Positions 50,849-61,341 are shown, counted from the stretch's first letter. The stretch: DNA of 64,000 nucleotides from Cupriavidus sp. D39 (GCF_026627925.1 NZ_JAPNLE010000009.1:2046001-2110000); one strand, 5' to 3'. The notes: generated from the letters alone by a model not told the origin. Numbers and translations: made by a program.

Positions 50849-50864
50849 GGCCCTGTGTAGGGCC
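50849..50864 (+). terminator. Short hairpin before the polymerase-like gene
   Basis: GGCCCT-GTGT-AGGGCC, perfect 6-bp stem, no T-run. Lies 34 bp before the next start; may be an RNA-processing or attenuator hairpin. Confidence 0.4.
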
Positions 50865-50897
50865 GACACATTTCGATGGAAACAGGAAGCAGAAACA

Positions 50898-52322
50898 ATG
50901 GAAGTAGATGAAATTGAAACGATGGGGCTGGGCGACGCACACGAGCCATGGGACCCCGTGGACTTCAACGATCCCTCGGTAATCGCAGAGCTTGCCCTGC
51001 TGGATCAGCTGTGGTCGAAGTCCGAAGCCAAGCCCAAGGATGTCCAAGGGGCCCTACCAGAGGCGTCAGGTTCTACCCCAGTGCGGCTAAAGCGCGGTGA
51101 GCGCAACGACCGAGCATTCGATGACAAGCGGAAAGCCTTGACCACGAAGGCCGCAGCCGTTGTCAAAGGCCTCATTGCCGAGATCCTCGCCTACGAACAA
51201 CAGAATGGCACCCGCCAGCGTAGGCGCAAGGTCGAGGACCTCAAGCTGTTCAAGAAGGCTGTGGAAGCGGTGGCTTGTGACGTGGCCCACCGAGGTCTCA
51301 GCCAAGCTGGCCGCAATGCCAGAGTCAGGTTGTCCCTCTGTGAGAGTGGTCCAGCCCGCAACAAGCAAGGCCAAGCCCTGTTCGATGCGGTGTATCGACT
51401 CGCTGACCTGGGGTACCTCAAGTTCGACAAGGGATTCCGACTGCCGAACGACTGGCGTCTGTCGACCATGTGGGCCACCGACAAGCTTATGGGGCTGGGG
51501 CTTGCCCTGACCGACCTGACGAGCACCGCGAAGTTCCCTCTGGTGCGACTTAGGGACGAGGCTAAGGACAGCCAGCGGTTCCCCATGACACCGCAGATCG
51601 CCCAATGGGAGGCCAACCAGCAGCGGATCAACGATGCCCTGACTGCCAACCTGACCATGGAGCCCGGTGCGGCTGGCATCGAAGACCATGTAGGCAACTG
51701 TCTGGACGCTTCCCGAATCCGTCTCTACCGTGTCTTCCATGACAGCAGTTGGGACAAGGGAGGGCGCCAGTACGGTGGATGGTGGATGACGATCAACAAG
51801 GCCACCAGGCTGGAAGCTATGCGGATTGCTGGCAAGCGACTAGCGGAGGTGGACTACTGCCAACTGTTCCCGACCATGCTGTATGGGCTGGCTGGTCTCA
51901 AGCTGGAAGGGGACGCCTACACGATCCCCGGGCTGGAGGATTCCCGTAGTGGCGTGAAGGTAATGCTCAACTCCATGCTGAACGCTGCCAGGCCGTTGAA
52001 GCAGTGGCCGGATGGGAGGCTTGCAGGGAAGTTCAAGGGGAGCGGCCTGAGTTGCATGGGAGTCGCCAACCGCATTCTGGAGCATCACCAAGCCATCGCT
52101 GACCGGTTCTACACCGGCTATGGCGTACACCTGATGCGTTACGAGTCGGACATCGTCATTGAGGCTCAACTCAGGTTGCTGCATCAAGGCATTGTGTCGG
52201 CACCTTGCCATGACTCGCTGCTGGTGTCCATGGAATACGTCGAGGAAACCCAGCGGGTAATGCTGGAGGTCTTCGAGGAACGGATGGGGTTCCCAGCGCG
52301 GGTAGACGTTTCCTACCCGTGA
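50898..52322 (+). CDS. Divergent family-A-like polymerase (DNA or single-subunit RNA polymerase fold), 474 aa
   Basis: Intact, with AGGAAG before ATG 50898. The N-terminal ~270 residues are unfamiliar and helical. The C-terminal half shows three blocks in the order of family-A polymerases: RLAEVDYCQLFPTMLYGLAG (motif A, D-Y-x-Q, cf. DYSQIE), SRSGVKVMLNSMLNAARPLK (fingers helix, R-x3-K, motif B) and GIVSAPCHDSLLVSMEYVEE (motif C, H-D-S, cf. HDE in Pol I, HDS in T7 RNAP). MRYESDIVIEAQLRLL precedes motif C. It is far shorter than Pol I or T7 RNAP and has no exonuclease motif. Last gene of a block driven by the promoter-like array. Family assignment is my reading of motifs, not a database match. 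Confidence 0.5.
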   Translation: MEVDEIETMGLGDAHEPWDPVDFNDPSVIAELALLDQLWSKSEAKPKDVQGALPEASGSTPVRLKRGERNDRAFDDKRKALTTKAAAVVKGLIAEILAYEQQNGTRQRRRKVEDLKLFKKAVEAVACDVAHRGLSQAGRNARVRLSLCESGPARNKQGQALFDAVYRLADLGYLKFDKGFRLPNDWRLSTMWATDKLMGLGLALTDLTSTAKFPLVRLRDEAKDSQRFPMTPQIAQWEANQQRINDALTANLTMEPGAAGIEDHVGNCLDASRIRLYRVFHDSSWDKGGRQYGGWWMTINKATRLEAMRIAGKRLAEVDYCQLFPTMLYGLAGLKLEGDAYTIPGLEDSRSGVKVMLNSMLNAARPLKQWPDGRLAGKFKGSGLSCMGVANRILEHHQAIADRFYTGYGVHLMRYESDIVIEAQLRLLHQGIVSAPCHDSLLVSMEYVEETQRVMLEVFEERMGFPARVDVSYP

Positions 52323-52583
52323 GTGGTGACCCAACAATCAACCAATACAGGGACTGGGAAGGGCACACCAGTGTCCCCGGGGGAGGTACTGGAGTCCTCT
52401 AGAACACTGGTCTCTACCCGGGGACACTGGTGTCATACCTTACTACCTGTCATATATTTATCATTAATGGTATTACCATAGGACGACTGAAGGACGGCCT
52501 CACTACCCCATAGTATTTCTATGGATATCATTCCAAGCGTAATCCCCGAGATCGGCCACCAGTAAGGTTTTACGGTGAGCGAC
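52323..52583. other. Non-coding stretch with a large inverted repeat and AT-rich tract
   Basis: Contains ACCAGTGTCCCCGGG (52367-52381) and its exact complement CCCGGGGACACTGGT (52417-52431) with a 35-base centre, then an AT-rich tract (52440-52490) and GGTATTACCATAGGACGAC (about 52470-52488), which resembles the promoter-like repeats. Could be a recombination site, an origin or the polymerase gene's terminator region. Confidence 0.45.
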
Positions 52584-52785
52584 CTACCGGGCGAGGTCCG
52601 TCACCTTGGTGAGCCACCCCAGCGGCCTCTCGAGCGGGTGACCAGCCCCGTACCGGGTTGACACCGCCTCCTTGCGCCATCCCTGAAGCTGTTGCACCAT
52701 TTCATCAGACTAGAGGCACCCACAGCTCTGAGGCGATCCCGTAGACCATGCGTAACCAGTCAGGGGTGTGGCATCGCATCGGCTA
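52584..52785 (-). pseudogene. C-terminal remnant of a second tyrosine integrase
   Basis: On the minus strand LQGWRKEAVSTRYGAGHPLE then GWLTKVTDLAR and a stop at 52584 align with LQGWAKSAMSSEYGDGHELE then VWLEKGMDLAR at the end of the intact integrase at 59260. Further upstream, in another frame, THGLRDRLRAVGA matches RHGMRDRLRAVDA. The 19 bases GACCTACCGGGCGAGGTCC are identical at 52581-52599 and 59257-59275. The remnant is cut off at the end of hsdR. Confidence 0.75.
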
Positions 52786-55700
52786 CGCCCACTCCGCACT
52801 GAGTTTTTCGGCCTGCTGTAGCACCGTCTGTACGGCCTCTTCCTGCTGGTCAGGCGGGTATTTGTATTTCCGCAGAATCCGCTTCACCATCAGCCGAAGC
52901 TTCGCTCGCACGCTCTCCCGCACTGCCCAGTCGACGCTCACATTCGCTCGCAGGTTCTCAGTCAGTTCGTGGGCAATCTTCTTCAGCGTCTCGTCGCCGA
53001 GCAATCGGACCGATGTCTCATTGTTTGCCAGCGCATCGTAGAAACGAAGTTCGTCCTCACTCAGGCCAAGCGCCTCGCCACGATTCGCAGCCTCTCGGAA
53101 CTTCTTCGCCATCTCGATTAGCTCTTCGATGACCTGGGCTGTCTCGATGGACCGATTTTGATACCGGGTGATAACGTTCGACAGAAGCTCAGAGAACTTC
53201 TTTTCCTGGACGACGTTGCCCCCGAAGCGACTCTTGATCTCGCCTTCCAGCAGACGTTCCAACATCTCTACCGCTAGGTTCCGCTCGGGCAGGTTTTGGA
53301 CCTCCGCAAGGAAGTCATCGTCGAGAATGCCGATATTCGGCTTATCGAGACCGACCGACTCAAAGATATCGACCACATCCTCGGACACGACCGCCGACCC
53401 TATGATCTGTCGGATAGCCAGATCCCGCTCCTCGTCGGTGCGCCTTTTCTGCACAATGTCCCGCTTGGTCAGCAGCACCTTGACGGCCTGGAAGAAGGCG
53501 ACCTCTTCTCGTACCGCCTTCGCTTCGTCCAGCGTGCAGCACAGAGTGAATGCCTTGCTCATCGCCAGTGCGACGTCGGCGAAGCGCTTCTTCCCATCCT
53601 TCAAACCAAGCAGGAAGTTAGCAGCACCAGCCAGGAACTTGTGGCCTCCGGTCAGGAAGGTGCTGTAGTCGAAACCGTGAAGCATGGAGCGCAGAACTTC
53701 GAGCTTCTCTTCCAGCACGGCATAGGCTTCATGTGCATCGACAGTAGGCCGACCACGGCCATTGCTGGCGGTGTACTCCTTTAGCGCATGCTTCAGATCG
53801 TTGGCGATACCGATGTAGTCCACCACCAGGCCGCCCTGCTTGTCCTTGAAGACACGATTGACCCGTGCAATGGCCTGCATCAGGTTGTGCCCCTTCATGG
53901 GCTTGTCGACGTACAGGGTGTGGACGCAGGGGGCATCAAAGCCGGTCAGCCACATATCCCGGACAATCACGAGGCGCAACGGGTCAGCCGGGTCCTTGAA
54001 TCGCTTTTCCAGTCGTTTCTTGACCTGCTTCGAATAGATGTGGGAGCGCAACAGGGCCTTGTCGGATGCCGAGCCGGTCATGATGACCTTGATCGCCCCT
54101 TTTTCTGGATCGGGGTCATGCCAGTCTGGCCGCAGCTTCACGATCTCGTCATACAGATGGACGCAGATCTCCCGGCTCATGGCGACGATCATCGCCTTGC
54201 CTGACTGTGCCTTGTTGCGTTCCTCGAAGTGGGAGACAAGGTCGGCAGCCACGCTCTTGATCCTGGGCTCGGCACCAACAACTTTTTCGAGTGCAGCCCA
54301 GCGGCTTTTCAGCTTCGATTGTTCGTCGGTCTCCTCGTCTTCCGCCAGTTCGTCAACTTCAGTGTCAATCAAGGGCAGCGCCTCTTCCTTCAGCCCGAGC
54401 TTGGCAAGGCGGGATTCATAGTAGATCGCCACTGTGGCACCATCGTCCCGAGCCTGCTGCATGTCGTAGACGTGGATGTAATCCCCGAACACGGCACGGG
54501 TGTCTCGGTCCTCGCTAGAGACTGGCGTACCGGTGAAGGCAACGAAGGTGGCGTTCGGAAGCGCATCCCGAAGATGTTGGGCGTAACCGACCTGGTAGCC
54601 CTTGTCGTCGCCCTTGAACTTCGCCTCGAAGCCATACTGGGTACGATGCGCTTCGTCTGCAATGACGACGATATTGTGCCGGTCGGAAAGGACGGGGAAG
54701 GTGTCTTCGTCTTCGCCCGGCATGAACTTCTGGATCGTGGCAAAGACGATGCCACCTGACGGACGATTCGCCAGCTTGGCCCTGAGGTCCTGCCGCGTGC
54801 CGGCCTGTACTGGTTGTTCCCGCAGCAGGTCTTGCGACAGCGAAAAGACACCGAAAAGCTGGCCATCGAGATCATTGCGGTCGGTAATGACGACGATGGT
54901 TGGATTCTCCATCGCAGCCTCCCGCATAACCCGAGCCGCAAAGCAGGTCATCGTGATGCTCTTGCCGCTGCCTTGGGTATGCCAGACAACACCGCCTTTA
55001 TGGCTACCGCCTGGCCTTGATGCAGCTACGACCTGGGAGATGGCCGCACGTACCGCATGGAACTGGTGATAGCCAGCAACCTTTTTCACCAGCCCGCCGT
55101 CATCCTCGAACAATACGAAGAAACGCAGGTAGTCGAGCAGGTAGGTCGGCGCAAGCACTCCCCGAATCAGCGTTTCCAGCTCGTTGAACTGCCCAAGGGG
55201 ATCCAGCGTTTCGCCATCAATGGTTCGCCACGCCAGGAATCGCTCGGAATTAGCGGACAGGGAACCCATCCTTGCGTCGCTGCCATCGGAGATGACGAGG
55301 ATTTCGTTGTACTGGAAGACGTCAGGGATCTGGTCCTTGTACGTCTGGATCTGATCGTAGGCCTTCCAGATATCGGCGTTCTCGTCAGCCGGATTCTTCA
55401 ACTCCAGCAGCACCAGCGGCAGCCCATTGACGAAGAGGATGATGTCCGGACGGCGAGTGTGCTTTGGCCCCTTGATCGTGAACTGATTGACTGCCAGCCA
55501 TTCGTTGGCGGATTCGTCTGTGAAGTCGATAAGCTTCACGAAATCCCCACGGGTCTCGCCATCCTTCTCGTACTCGACCGGTACCCCGTTGACCAGCAGA
55601 TTGTGGAAGATGCGATTGGCGGACAGCAATACAGGCGTATCCAGATTCAGCACCTGCCGTAGCGCATCGTCCCGTGCTGACAGCGGAATAGCTGGGTTCA

Positions 55701-55863
55701 GCCGATTAATCGCATTACGCAGCCGATCCCTTAGTAGCACCTGTCGGTAGTCGGTCCGCTCCGGCGAGTCGCCATCCGGGGCGATCTGTGGGCCGAAGAG
55801 AGGTGTGTAACCGGATTCCTTCAGCCAGTCGAGCGCTTCTTGTTCTAGTTTGTCTTCGGTCAT
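52783..55863 (-). CDS. hsdR: Type I restriction enzyme, R subunit
   Basis: 1,026 residues, complete. N-terminal PD-(D/E)xK nuclease ([20 protein letters not shown]), then a superfamily 2 translocase: Walker [16 protein letters not shown] box [12 protein letters not shown], motif [12 protein letters not shown], motif VI-like [13 protein letters not shown]-terminal helical domain contacts the methylase. It cuts unmodified DNA after ATP-driven translocation. It lies 30 bp downstream of the M-S gene, same strand. Confidence 0.95.
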   Translation of the reverse strand: MTEDKLEQEALDWLKESGYTPLFGPQIAPDGDSPERTDYRQVLLRDRLRNAINRLNPAIPLSARDDALRQVLNLDTPVLLSANRIFHNLLVNGVPVEYEKDGETRGDFVKLIDFTDESANEWLAVNQFTIKGPKHTRRPDIILFVNGLPLVLLELKNPADENADIWKAYDQIQTYKDQIPDVFQYNEILVISDGSDARMGSLSANSERFLAWRTIDGETLDPLGQFNELETLIRGVLAPTYLLDYLRFFVLFEDDGGLVKKVAGYHQFHAVRAAISQVVAASRPGGSHKGGVVWHTQGSGKSITMTCFAARVMREAAMENPTIVVITDRNDLDGQLFGVFSLSQDLLREQPVQAGTRQDLRAKLANRPSGGIVFATIQKFMPGEDEDTFPVLSDRHNIVVIADEAHRTQYGFEAKFKGDDKGYQVGYAQHLRDALPNATFVAFTGTPVSSEDRDTRAVFGDYIHVYDMQQARDDGATVAIYYESRLAKLGLKEEALPLIDTEVDELAEDEETDEQSKLKSRWAALEKVVGAEPRIKSVAADLVSHFEERNKAQSGKAMIVAMSREICVHLYDEIVKLRPDWHDPDPEKGAIKVIMTGSASDKALLRSHIYSKQVKKRLEKRFKDPADPLRLVIVRDMWLTGFDAPCVHTLYVDKPMKGHNLMQAIARVNRVFKDKQGGLVVDYIGIANDLKHALKEYTASNGRGRPTVDAHEAYAVLEEKLEVLRSMLHGFDYSTFLTGGHKFLAGAANFLLGLKDGKKRFADVALAMSKAFTLCCTLDEAKAVREEVAFFQAVKVLLTKRDIVQKRRTDEERDLAIRQIIGSAVVSEDVVDIFESVGLDKPNIGILDDDFLAEVQNLPERNLAVEMLERLLEGEIKSRFGGNVVQEKKFSELLSNVITRYQNRSIETAQVIEELIEMAKKFREAANRGEALGLSEDELRFYDALANNETSVRLLGDETLKKIAHELTENLRANVSVDWAVRESVRAKLRLMVKRILRKYKYPPDQQEEAVQTVLQQAEKLSAEWA

Positions 55864-55893
55864 GGGATCTCTCGGCCCGGGGTATGTCGTTCT

Positions 55894-58707
55894 TTATGCA
55901 GCGTCTTCCAGCAATGCCTCGGCTTCGGGCAGGCGGATCTGGCCAGAGATCAGGCGAGGTAAGAGCGTGTCCCTGAGACCCGCTAGCACATTTATGCACT
56001 CGTAGTTTGCTGTACGCTTTTCTTCGGCAAACTTTACGATATTTTCAAAGGCAGCGACGACGTCACGTTGCGGCATCAGGATCGGCACATCGGCAAGAAT
56101 CCCGGTATTGAGGTTGGGCATCGTTGCACCAACTGCATGCCTTACAAGCCAATTGCGTGCTCGCTTTTCATCCAAAGCCATGGACAGGAATGTGGGTGAT
56201 GGCCAAGCTGATCCCGGCCTCACAAGTAGACATCCTGTGCCACAAATCCACCCCGTCTCCAATATGCTTATCAGAGCGTGGCGTTCAACGTCACCACGGC
56301 GGCTAAAAACAATATCGCCAGATTGCACCTTGTGCCTAGCAAGCCTGTCTGCTTCGGCCTGATCGATGCGGGCAATAGACTGCTCGTTCACCCGGCGATT
56401 CGCAATATCCTTTGGCATGACTACGGGGATCCCGAACCTCGTGTAGTCGGAAGCGTGCAGTTGGCTCCCGAACGGGCCAGTTTGAATTGTCCCCCCATGT
56501 TCGTCGCACACTCGGCCCAAAGTCGCTTCTGCCCAACCTTTTGGCACCAACCCCAACTCTGCCACCTCGAACCCATCCGGGAATAGCGCAGCCGTTTCCG
56601 AGTCCAGCCCTTCCGGTTCACGGCCTTCCGCCTTGGCACGGACCGGGTCGAAGTCCACGAACCAGGACTTGAAGAGGACCTGGGCGATGGCTTCGAGGGT
56701 GGCGTTGGTTTCATGAAGCAGGGCAATGCGGTCATCCAGGGCGCCGAGAAGCGAAGCTATGCGCGTTTGCTCGGCCAAGTCAGGACACACCACTGGCATA
56801 GGGTGCAGGTGATTCCGATTTAGCGTGGGCACGCCGCTACCTGCATTCATGCCACTGAAGTCGATTGAACGCAGCAGATAGTAGCAAAAGCGAGGATCGT
56901 TGCCCTTGAAATCCTTTACCCACAGAGTCGTGTTTAGCGGCCAGAAATCGCATTCAACGTACTGTCCTCCGCCGATACTGCCACTCCGACCAATGACAAC
57001 ACCTGGGCCTTTCACCGGAGCCTCGTCGTGATAACCGACCACCCCAGTTGATGCAACGACAGGAAACTCTCCGGGCTTTCGATCTTGTACCGGAAGGTCC
57101 ATGCCTCGCTGCAAAGTGACCACCTCGCCGAGGCTACATTCTCGCCACTCAGAATTCATACCCAAGCCCCCCAGCTTCCGCCGAATCAGCGCATCAAGCT
57201 CTGCACCCTTGGCCATCTGCTCGCCCAGTTTCTCGGTCAGTTTCTGCATCTTCTCGCCGAAGGCTTCGTCGTCGTCCTCGACCTCTTCCGCACCGACATA
57301 GCGGCCCGGCGTCAGCACATGCCCATGTTCAGCAATTTCGGCCAAGCTAACGCTGCGGCAGAAGCCGGCCACGTCCGCATATGTAGTCTTCGCTTCAGTG
57401 TCGCCACGCCATGCATAAACTGTCTCTGCAATCTTGGCGATATCCTCGTCGGTCAGCTCAATCTGCACACGGCTGACGGACCGGCCGAGCTTCCGTGCGT
57501 CGATGAATAGCACCTCGCCCTTGCGGATTGCCTTCTGCTTTGTGAGGAACCACAGGCAGGCTGGGATCTGAGTATTAAAGAACAGCTGTCCGGGCAGTGC
57601 CACCATGCACTCGACAACGTCGGCCTCGACCATGGCCGCCCGAATTTCGCCTTCGCTGTTCTGGCTGGAGCTCATCGAACCGTTGGCCAGGACAATGCCG
57701 GCACGCCCCGTTGGCCTCAGGTGGTAGAGCATGTGCTGCAACCAGGCGTAGTTCGCATTACCCTGGGGAGGGGTCCCGTACACCCAGCGTGGATCGCCTT
57801 CGAGACTGCCATGCCACCAGTCTGAAACGTTGAACGGGGGATTGGCAAGCACGAAGTCAGCACGGAGGTCGCTGTGCTGATTGCGGATGAAGGTGTCTGC
57901 CGGTTCCTTGCCCAGGTTGAAGTCGATGCCCCGAATGGCCAAGTTCATTGCCGCCAAGCGCCAAGTGGTCGGATTGGACTCTTGGCCGTAAATAGACACA
58001 TCGCCCAGCTTGCCACCGTGGGCTTCGATGAATTTTTCCGACTGGACGAACATCCCGCCAGAGCCGCAGCAAGGGTCGTACACTTTGCCATGGTGAGGTG
58101 CCAGCACACCCACCAGCGTCTTGACAATACTGGCGGGAGTGTAGAACTGCCCACCCTTCTTGCCCTCAGCACTGGCAAATTGCCCGAGGAAGTATTCATA
58201 AACCTGGCCGAGGATGTCCTTGGCCTTGCTGGTATCGGTACCAAAGCCGATTTGCGACACAAGGTCAACGAGTTCGCCAAGCTTGCCGTCCGGCAGCTGA
58301 GCTCGGGCGTAGCGTTTGTCGAGGATGCCTTTCAATTTCGTCGGGTTCTCTGCCTCGATTGCCGCCAGTGCCTCGTCAATACGCTTGCCGATGTCGGCCT
58401 GCTTGGCCTGAGAGCGCAGGCTTTCCCATCGAGCAGCCTCCGGCACCCAGAAGGCGTTCACTTCCCGGTAGTAGTCCCGATCCTCCAGTTCCTCTGCGAG
58501 CATCTCATCGTCGCACTCGTGCAGGAAGTAGTCGTCCCTCGGGTCTAGGAAGCGGCTGGTCAGCTCGTCACGGCGGGCCTGGAAGGTATCCGAAATATAT
58601 TTCAGGAAGATGAGCCCGAGCACGATGTGCTTGTACTCTGCGGCGTCCATGTTGGCTCGGAGCTTGTCGGCCGTGGCCCACAGGGTTTTCTTGATGTCTT
58701 CGATCAT
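55894..58707 (-). CDS. hsdM-hsdS: Type I restriction-modification M and S subunits, read as one fused frame
   Basis: 937 residues. Residues 1-515 are HsdM: helical N-terminus, AdoMet motif [10 protein letters not shown], catalytic NPPF in [13 protein letters not shown]. From [20 protein letters not shown] (ATG 57159) it is HsdS with two target-recognition domains separated by the conserved helix [20 protein letters not shown]. At the junction one extra T would turn GLG-MNSEW into GLGYEF and a stop overlapping the ATG of hsdS, the standard arrangement. Given the base-calling pattern the fusion may be false; real M-S fusions do exist. Specificity is not predictable. Confidence 0.88.
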   Translation of the reverse strand: MIEDIKKTLWATADKLRANMDAAEYKHIVLGLIFLKYISDTFQARRDELTSRFLDPRDDYFLHECDDEMLAEELEDRDYYREVNAFWVPEAARWESLRSQAKQADIGKRIDEALAAIEAENPTKLKGILDKRYARAQLPDGKLGELVDLVSQIGFGTDTSKAKDILGQVYEYFLGQFASAEGKKGGQFYTPASIVKTLVGVLAPHHGKVYDPCCGSGGMFVQSEKFIEAHGGKLGDVSIYGQESNPTTWRLAAMNLAIRGIDFNLGKEPADTFIRNQHSDLRADFVLANPPFNVSDWWHGSLEGDPRWVYGTPPQGNANYAWLQHMLYHLRPTGRAGIVLANGSMSSSQNSEGEIRAAMVEADVVECMVALPGQLFFNTQIPACLWFLTKQKAIRKGEVLFIDARKLGRSVSRVQIELTDEDIAKIAETVYAWRGDTEAKTTYADVAGFCRSVSLAEIAEHGHVLTPGRYVGAEEVEDDDEAFGEKMQKLTEKLGEQMAKGAELDALIRRKLGGLGMNSEWRECSLGEVVTLQRGMDLPVQDRKPGEFPVVASTGVVGYHDEAPVKGPGVVIGRSGSIGGGQYVECDFWPLNTTLWVKDFKGNDPRFCYYLLRSIDFSGMNAGSGVPTLNRNHLHPMPVVCPDLAEQTRIASLLGALDDRIALLHETNATLEAIAQVLFKSWFVDFDPVRAKAEGREPEGLDSETAALFPDGFEVAELGLVPKGWAEATLGRVCDEHGGTIQTGPFGSQLHASDYTRFGIPVVMPKDIANRRVNEQSIARIDQAEADRLARHKVQSGDIVFSRRGDVERHALISILETGWICGTGCLLVRPGSAWPSPTFLSMALDEKRARNWLVRHAVGATMPNLNTGILADVPILMPQRDVVAAFENIVKFAEEKRTANYECINVLAGLRDTLLPRLISGQIRLPEAEALLEDAA

Positions 58708-59259
58708 CGATAAGAGGAGTTTGGCTCACAGTGTCGGTGCAATGGCCGCTATTATGACCGCTCCTGATGAGTCCCTTGATGAGTTTTCAGCCCCAGTCGC
58801 AAGAGGCGATCAGCGTTGCCCTGACTGCTGAATTCATCTGGGGTCATAGAATCGATTTTGGGGGTGCCGGAGTGACTAGGGTACCAATCCTCTGTGAGGT
58901 GCGACTCTAGCGACTCTAAGTGCTTCTCTGAAGGCTGGATTGTGGGTGAGCACGAAGACGACGATGAGGAGCTGGAGTTCTGAGAAGTGGTTGTTTGGGA
59001 CTGGCCGGGGTGGCGACACATCCGCGCTTCAGGGGTTCGGCCAATTCTATTTGTGAATTCTCTGTTCGCTCGATGGCGCCTGAACGACGAGAGCAGCGGA
59101 GACAGAATCGGTCTTTGCCCGCACGGAGTGCCAAGAGTACCAACCATCATGTGATCGTCGATCCTAGAGGCTCTAAGTGCGTTCGTGGGGGCTGCCGCCC
59201 TCGCCAGTCACCCCAGCAGTTTCTCGATGGAGCGATCGGCCTGTGGCCTTCTGAGTGAC
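58708..59259. other. Non-coding stretch upstream of hsdM
   Basis: 550 bases with no convincing gene. GCGACTCTAG... and GGCTCTAAGTGC-type fragments recur (about 58904 and 59168, CTCTAAGTGC), suggesting decayed direct duplications. The hsdM promoter should lie at the left side; none stands out. Confidence 0.4.
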
Positions 59260-60657
59260 CTACCGGGCGAGGTCCATGCCCTTCTCCAGCCACACCAGCA
59301 GTTTCTCGAGTTCGTGCCCATCCCCGTACTCGCTCGACATAGCCGACTTAGCCCAACCCTGCAATGCCTCTACGGCATCCTGCGGGGCATCCACAGCCCG
59401 CAAGCGATCCCTCATCCCATGGCGCATGCTGTGGCAGGTCTTTTCGATACCACGGGACCTGAGCCACTCGTTCAGGGTGTTGCTGGCATGGGTCGCCTTA
59501 CAGCCCTCGTCGCTGGTGTATCGCGGGAAGCAGTAGATAGAACCCTTGGCTAGCTCCAGAGCCCGCTTGACAGCCTGTAGAGCCCTTGGGGTCAGCGGCA
59601 CATCCCGTTCGCTATGTTCGGTTTTGACTGAACGGGATGCATATTCCTCGATGCGGATGTACGGCACCGGCGCCTTGAGGTCGCAGTCACTGACCCGTAG
59701 CCCGATGACTTCGCCTAAGCGAGCCCCAGTGTCCGCGAGGATCACCAGAGCACACCGGAGATCATCCTGGCTGGCAATGTCGCCGATGGCAGCAAAGAGC
59801 TTCTCGTAGTCGGTCTGAGTGAAGGAGCCACGCTTGACGGCCCCTCGGGCTGACTTAGGCATGTCCAAATCCCCTGCCCAAACGTTGTCGATCTTCAACC
59901 CGTGGCGACGCATTGCCATGGCCCATGCCGCCCGCAGCGGAGTCACGTATCTGGTGACGGTCGTCTTGCTGATGCCTTTGCCCTTGTCGGAATGCTTGCC
60001 GTCCAGAAGGTGCTGCACGTAGGCAGTGACGTCCTGTGGCCTGTATTTCTCGATTGGCTTGTCACCGCACAGTTTGATCAGGTACTGGAATGGCAAGGTG
60101 GCCGACTTCACGGACTGGGCATCATCGGTCTTGGCGGCGACGTATTCGTCCCTGACCTGCGAAGCCAGAAGCTCCAAACGACCCTGAACAATTTGAAGAG
60201 CGGCCCTAGTCACCGGAGGCAGATGGGGATCGATGTCCTTGTGCGTAACCGGAATACCCAACTGCGAGGCTTCCCAGTGCTGCTGTCGGACCTTGGCAGG
60301 GAGTTGCTCCTCGACGATGTCATAGAACAGATCGACAGCGAACTCGTCAGCCTTGGGGTTCGCAGGGTCGATCCCACCATCCTCCAGCATCCGCCTGCCC
60401 AGCTCTGCGCTGCCAGCCCTTGTCGGGTTGCGATGCTCCTGCCATTGGCGGTCCTGCTCCCGGACGTGTTGCGCAATCAGCCGTGCTGCCACCTTGAGGT
60501 CCCGGGTCTTCAGGCTGAACTGGATCCATGTCTTACCCTCAGCGGGAACAAGATCTTTGGGAACCTTGCGCTTGAACCAGAACGGCCCCGTGTCCGACCG
60601 AGGCCACAGGTAGCGGATGTCGAGTGCCATGATGTTGCTGAGACGGAAGAAGGCCAT
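59260..60657 (-). CDS. Tyrosine integrase of island 2
   Basis: 465 residues, intact. N-terminus ALDIRYLWPRSDTGPFWFKR is typical of tRNA-targeting phage/island integrases (DUF6538-like). Catalytic residues: arginine in DTGARLGEVIGLR, H-x-x-R in CHSMRHGMRDRL, W in LQGWAKS and nucleophilic tyrosine in AMSSEYGDGH. It reads away from the tRNA, with its 5' end 105 bp from attR, the usual arrangement for the integrase that inserted at this tRNA. Start ATG 60657 or internal ATG 60630 (MALDIRYLWPR). Confidence 0.92.
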   Translation of the reverse strand: MAFFRLSNIMALDIRYLWPRSDTGPFWFKRKVPKDLVPAEGKTWIQFSLKTRDLKVAARLIAQHVREQDRQWQEHRNPTRAGSAELGRRMLEDGGIDPANPKADEFAVDLFYDIVEEQLPAKVRQQHWEASQLGIPVTHKDIDPHLPPVTRAALQIVQGRLELLASQVRDEYVAAKTDDAQSVKSATLPFQYLIKLCGDKPIEKYRPQDVTAYVQHLLDGKHSDKGKGISKTTVTRYVTPLRAAWAMAMRRHGLKIDNVWAGDLDMPKSARGAVKRGSFTQTDYEKLFAAIGDIASQDDLRCALVILADTGARLGEVIGLRVSDCDLKAPVPYIRIEEYASRSVKTEHSERDVPLTPRALQAVKRALELAKGSIYCFPRYTSDEGCKATHASNTLNEWLRSRGIEKTCHSMRHGMRDRLRAVDAPQDAVEALQGWAKSAMSSEYGDGHELEKLLVWLEKGMDLAR

Positions 60658-60761
60658 GTAGGTACGCCCGTTGGTACGTTTGTTGGTACACCACGGAGAC
60701 CTTGAGAAACCTTGGAAGCCTTACTGGGCTTGGGATCCAGCCTAATTCCAGACTAATAAAA

Positions 60762-60777
60762 TGGTCCCGCCGGCAGG
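60762..60777. repeat. attR of island 2 within tRNA-Arg
   Basis: TGGTCCCGCCGGCAGG, identical to 40847-40862. Integration at the tRNA 3' end preserves the functional tRNA. Confidence 0.85.
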
Positions 60778-60836
60778 AATCGAACCTGCATTTCACGCTT
60801 AGGAGGCGCGTGTTCTATCCATTGAACTACGGCGAG
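60762..60836 (-). tRNA. tRNA-Arg(CCU)
   Basis: Cloverleaf by hand: acceptor CTCGCCG with CGGCGGG, D-stem GTTC/GAAC, anticodon stem CGCGC/GCGTG with loop CTCCTAA (anticodon CCT at 34-36), T-arm GCAGG-TTCGATT-CCTGC, discriminator A and encoded CCA at 60762-60764. The acceptor has one G-U pair. Its last 16 bases are the attachment core of island 2. Confidence 0.92.
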
Positions 60837-60945
60837 GACGTTAGACACTCCCGGATACGTCAGTACACCTTGGCGGCGCACATCCTGGAGCAGGCACGGA
60901 GTATATCAAAATCCTCTCCGGCCCAGAAACGCGCGGGGACCCGCT

Positions 60946-61341
60946 TCAGCATTCGCCCTTCTTGGCGTGTCCCGGCGGGCAGTGATAGCCCTTGTCTTTC
61001 TTGCCGTACCTGCCGTCGCCGCGTCCGTCCCAGCGCTCCGGCACCAGCACCCAGCCACCGCTGGCCTGCACCCAGCGCGGCGCCTCGTACACGTAGCCGG
61101 CACGCTCGCGCTCCCATTTGCCCTTTTTCCATTTGTGCTTGTGACCGCGATCGTCTCAATCCCAATAGCCGGGCGCCCAGACGTAACCCGGACGCGCGAC
61201 CGGGACGGCTTCATAGACCGGTGCCGGTGGTGGAACGCCAATTGCCACATTGATGGATACCTGGGCAAGCGCTGCCGGCGCCATGGCCAGCCCACTCATC
61301 AAACTCGTCACTGCCGCTGCGAACAACACAATCCTTCGCAT
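60946..61341 (-). pseudogene. YXWGXW-type periplasmic protein with in-frame TGA
   Basis: ATG 61341: MRRIVLFAAAVTSLMSGLAM signal peptide, then VYEAVPVARPGYVWAPGYWD, the YXWGXW repeat style. A TGA at 61156-61158 follows YWD, but the same frame continues DDRGHKHKWKKGKWERERAG, PRWVQASGGWVLVPERWDGR and stops at 60946; relatives have Trp (TGG) at this position (YWDWD). So this is a single G-to-A nonsense change or an error. 131 codons in all. Confidence 0.6.
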
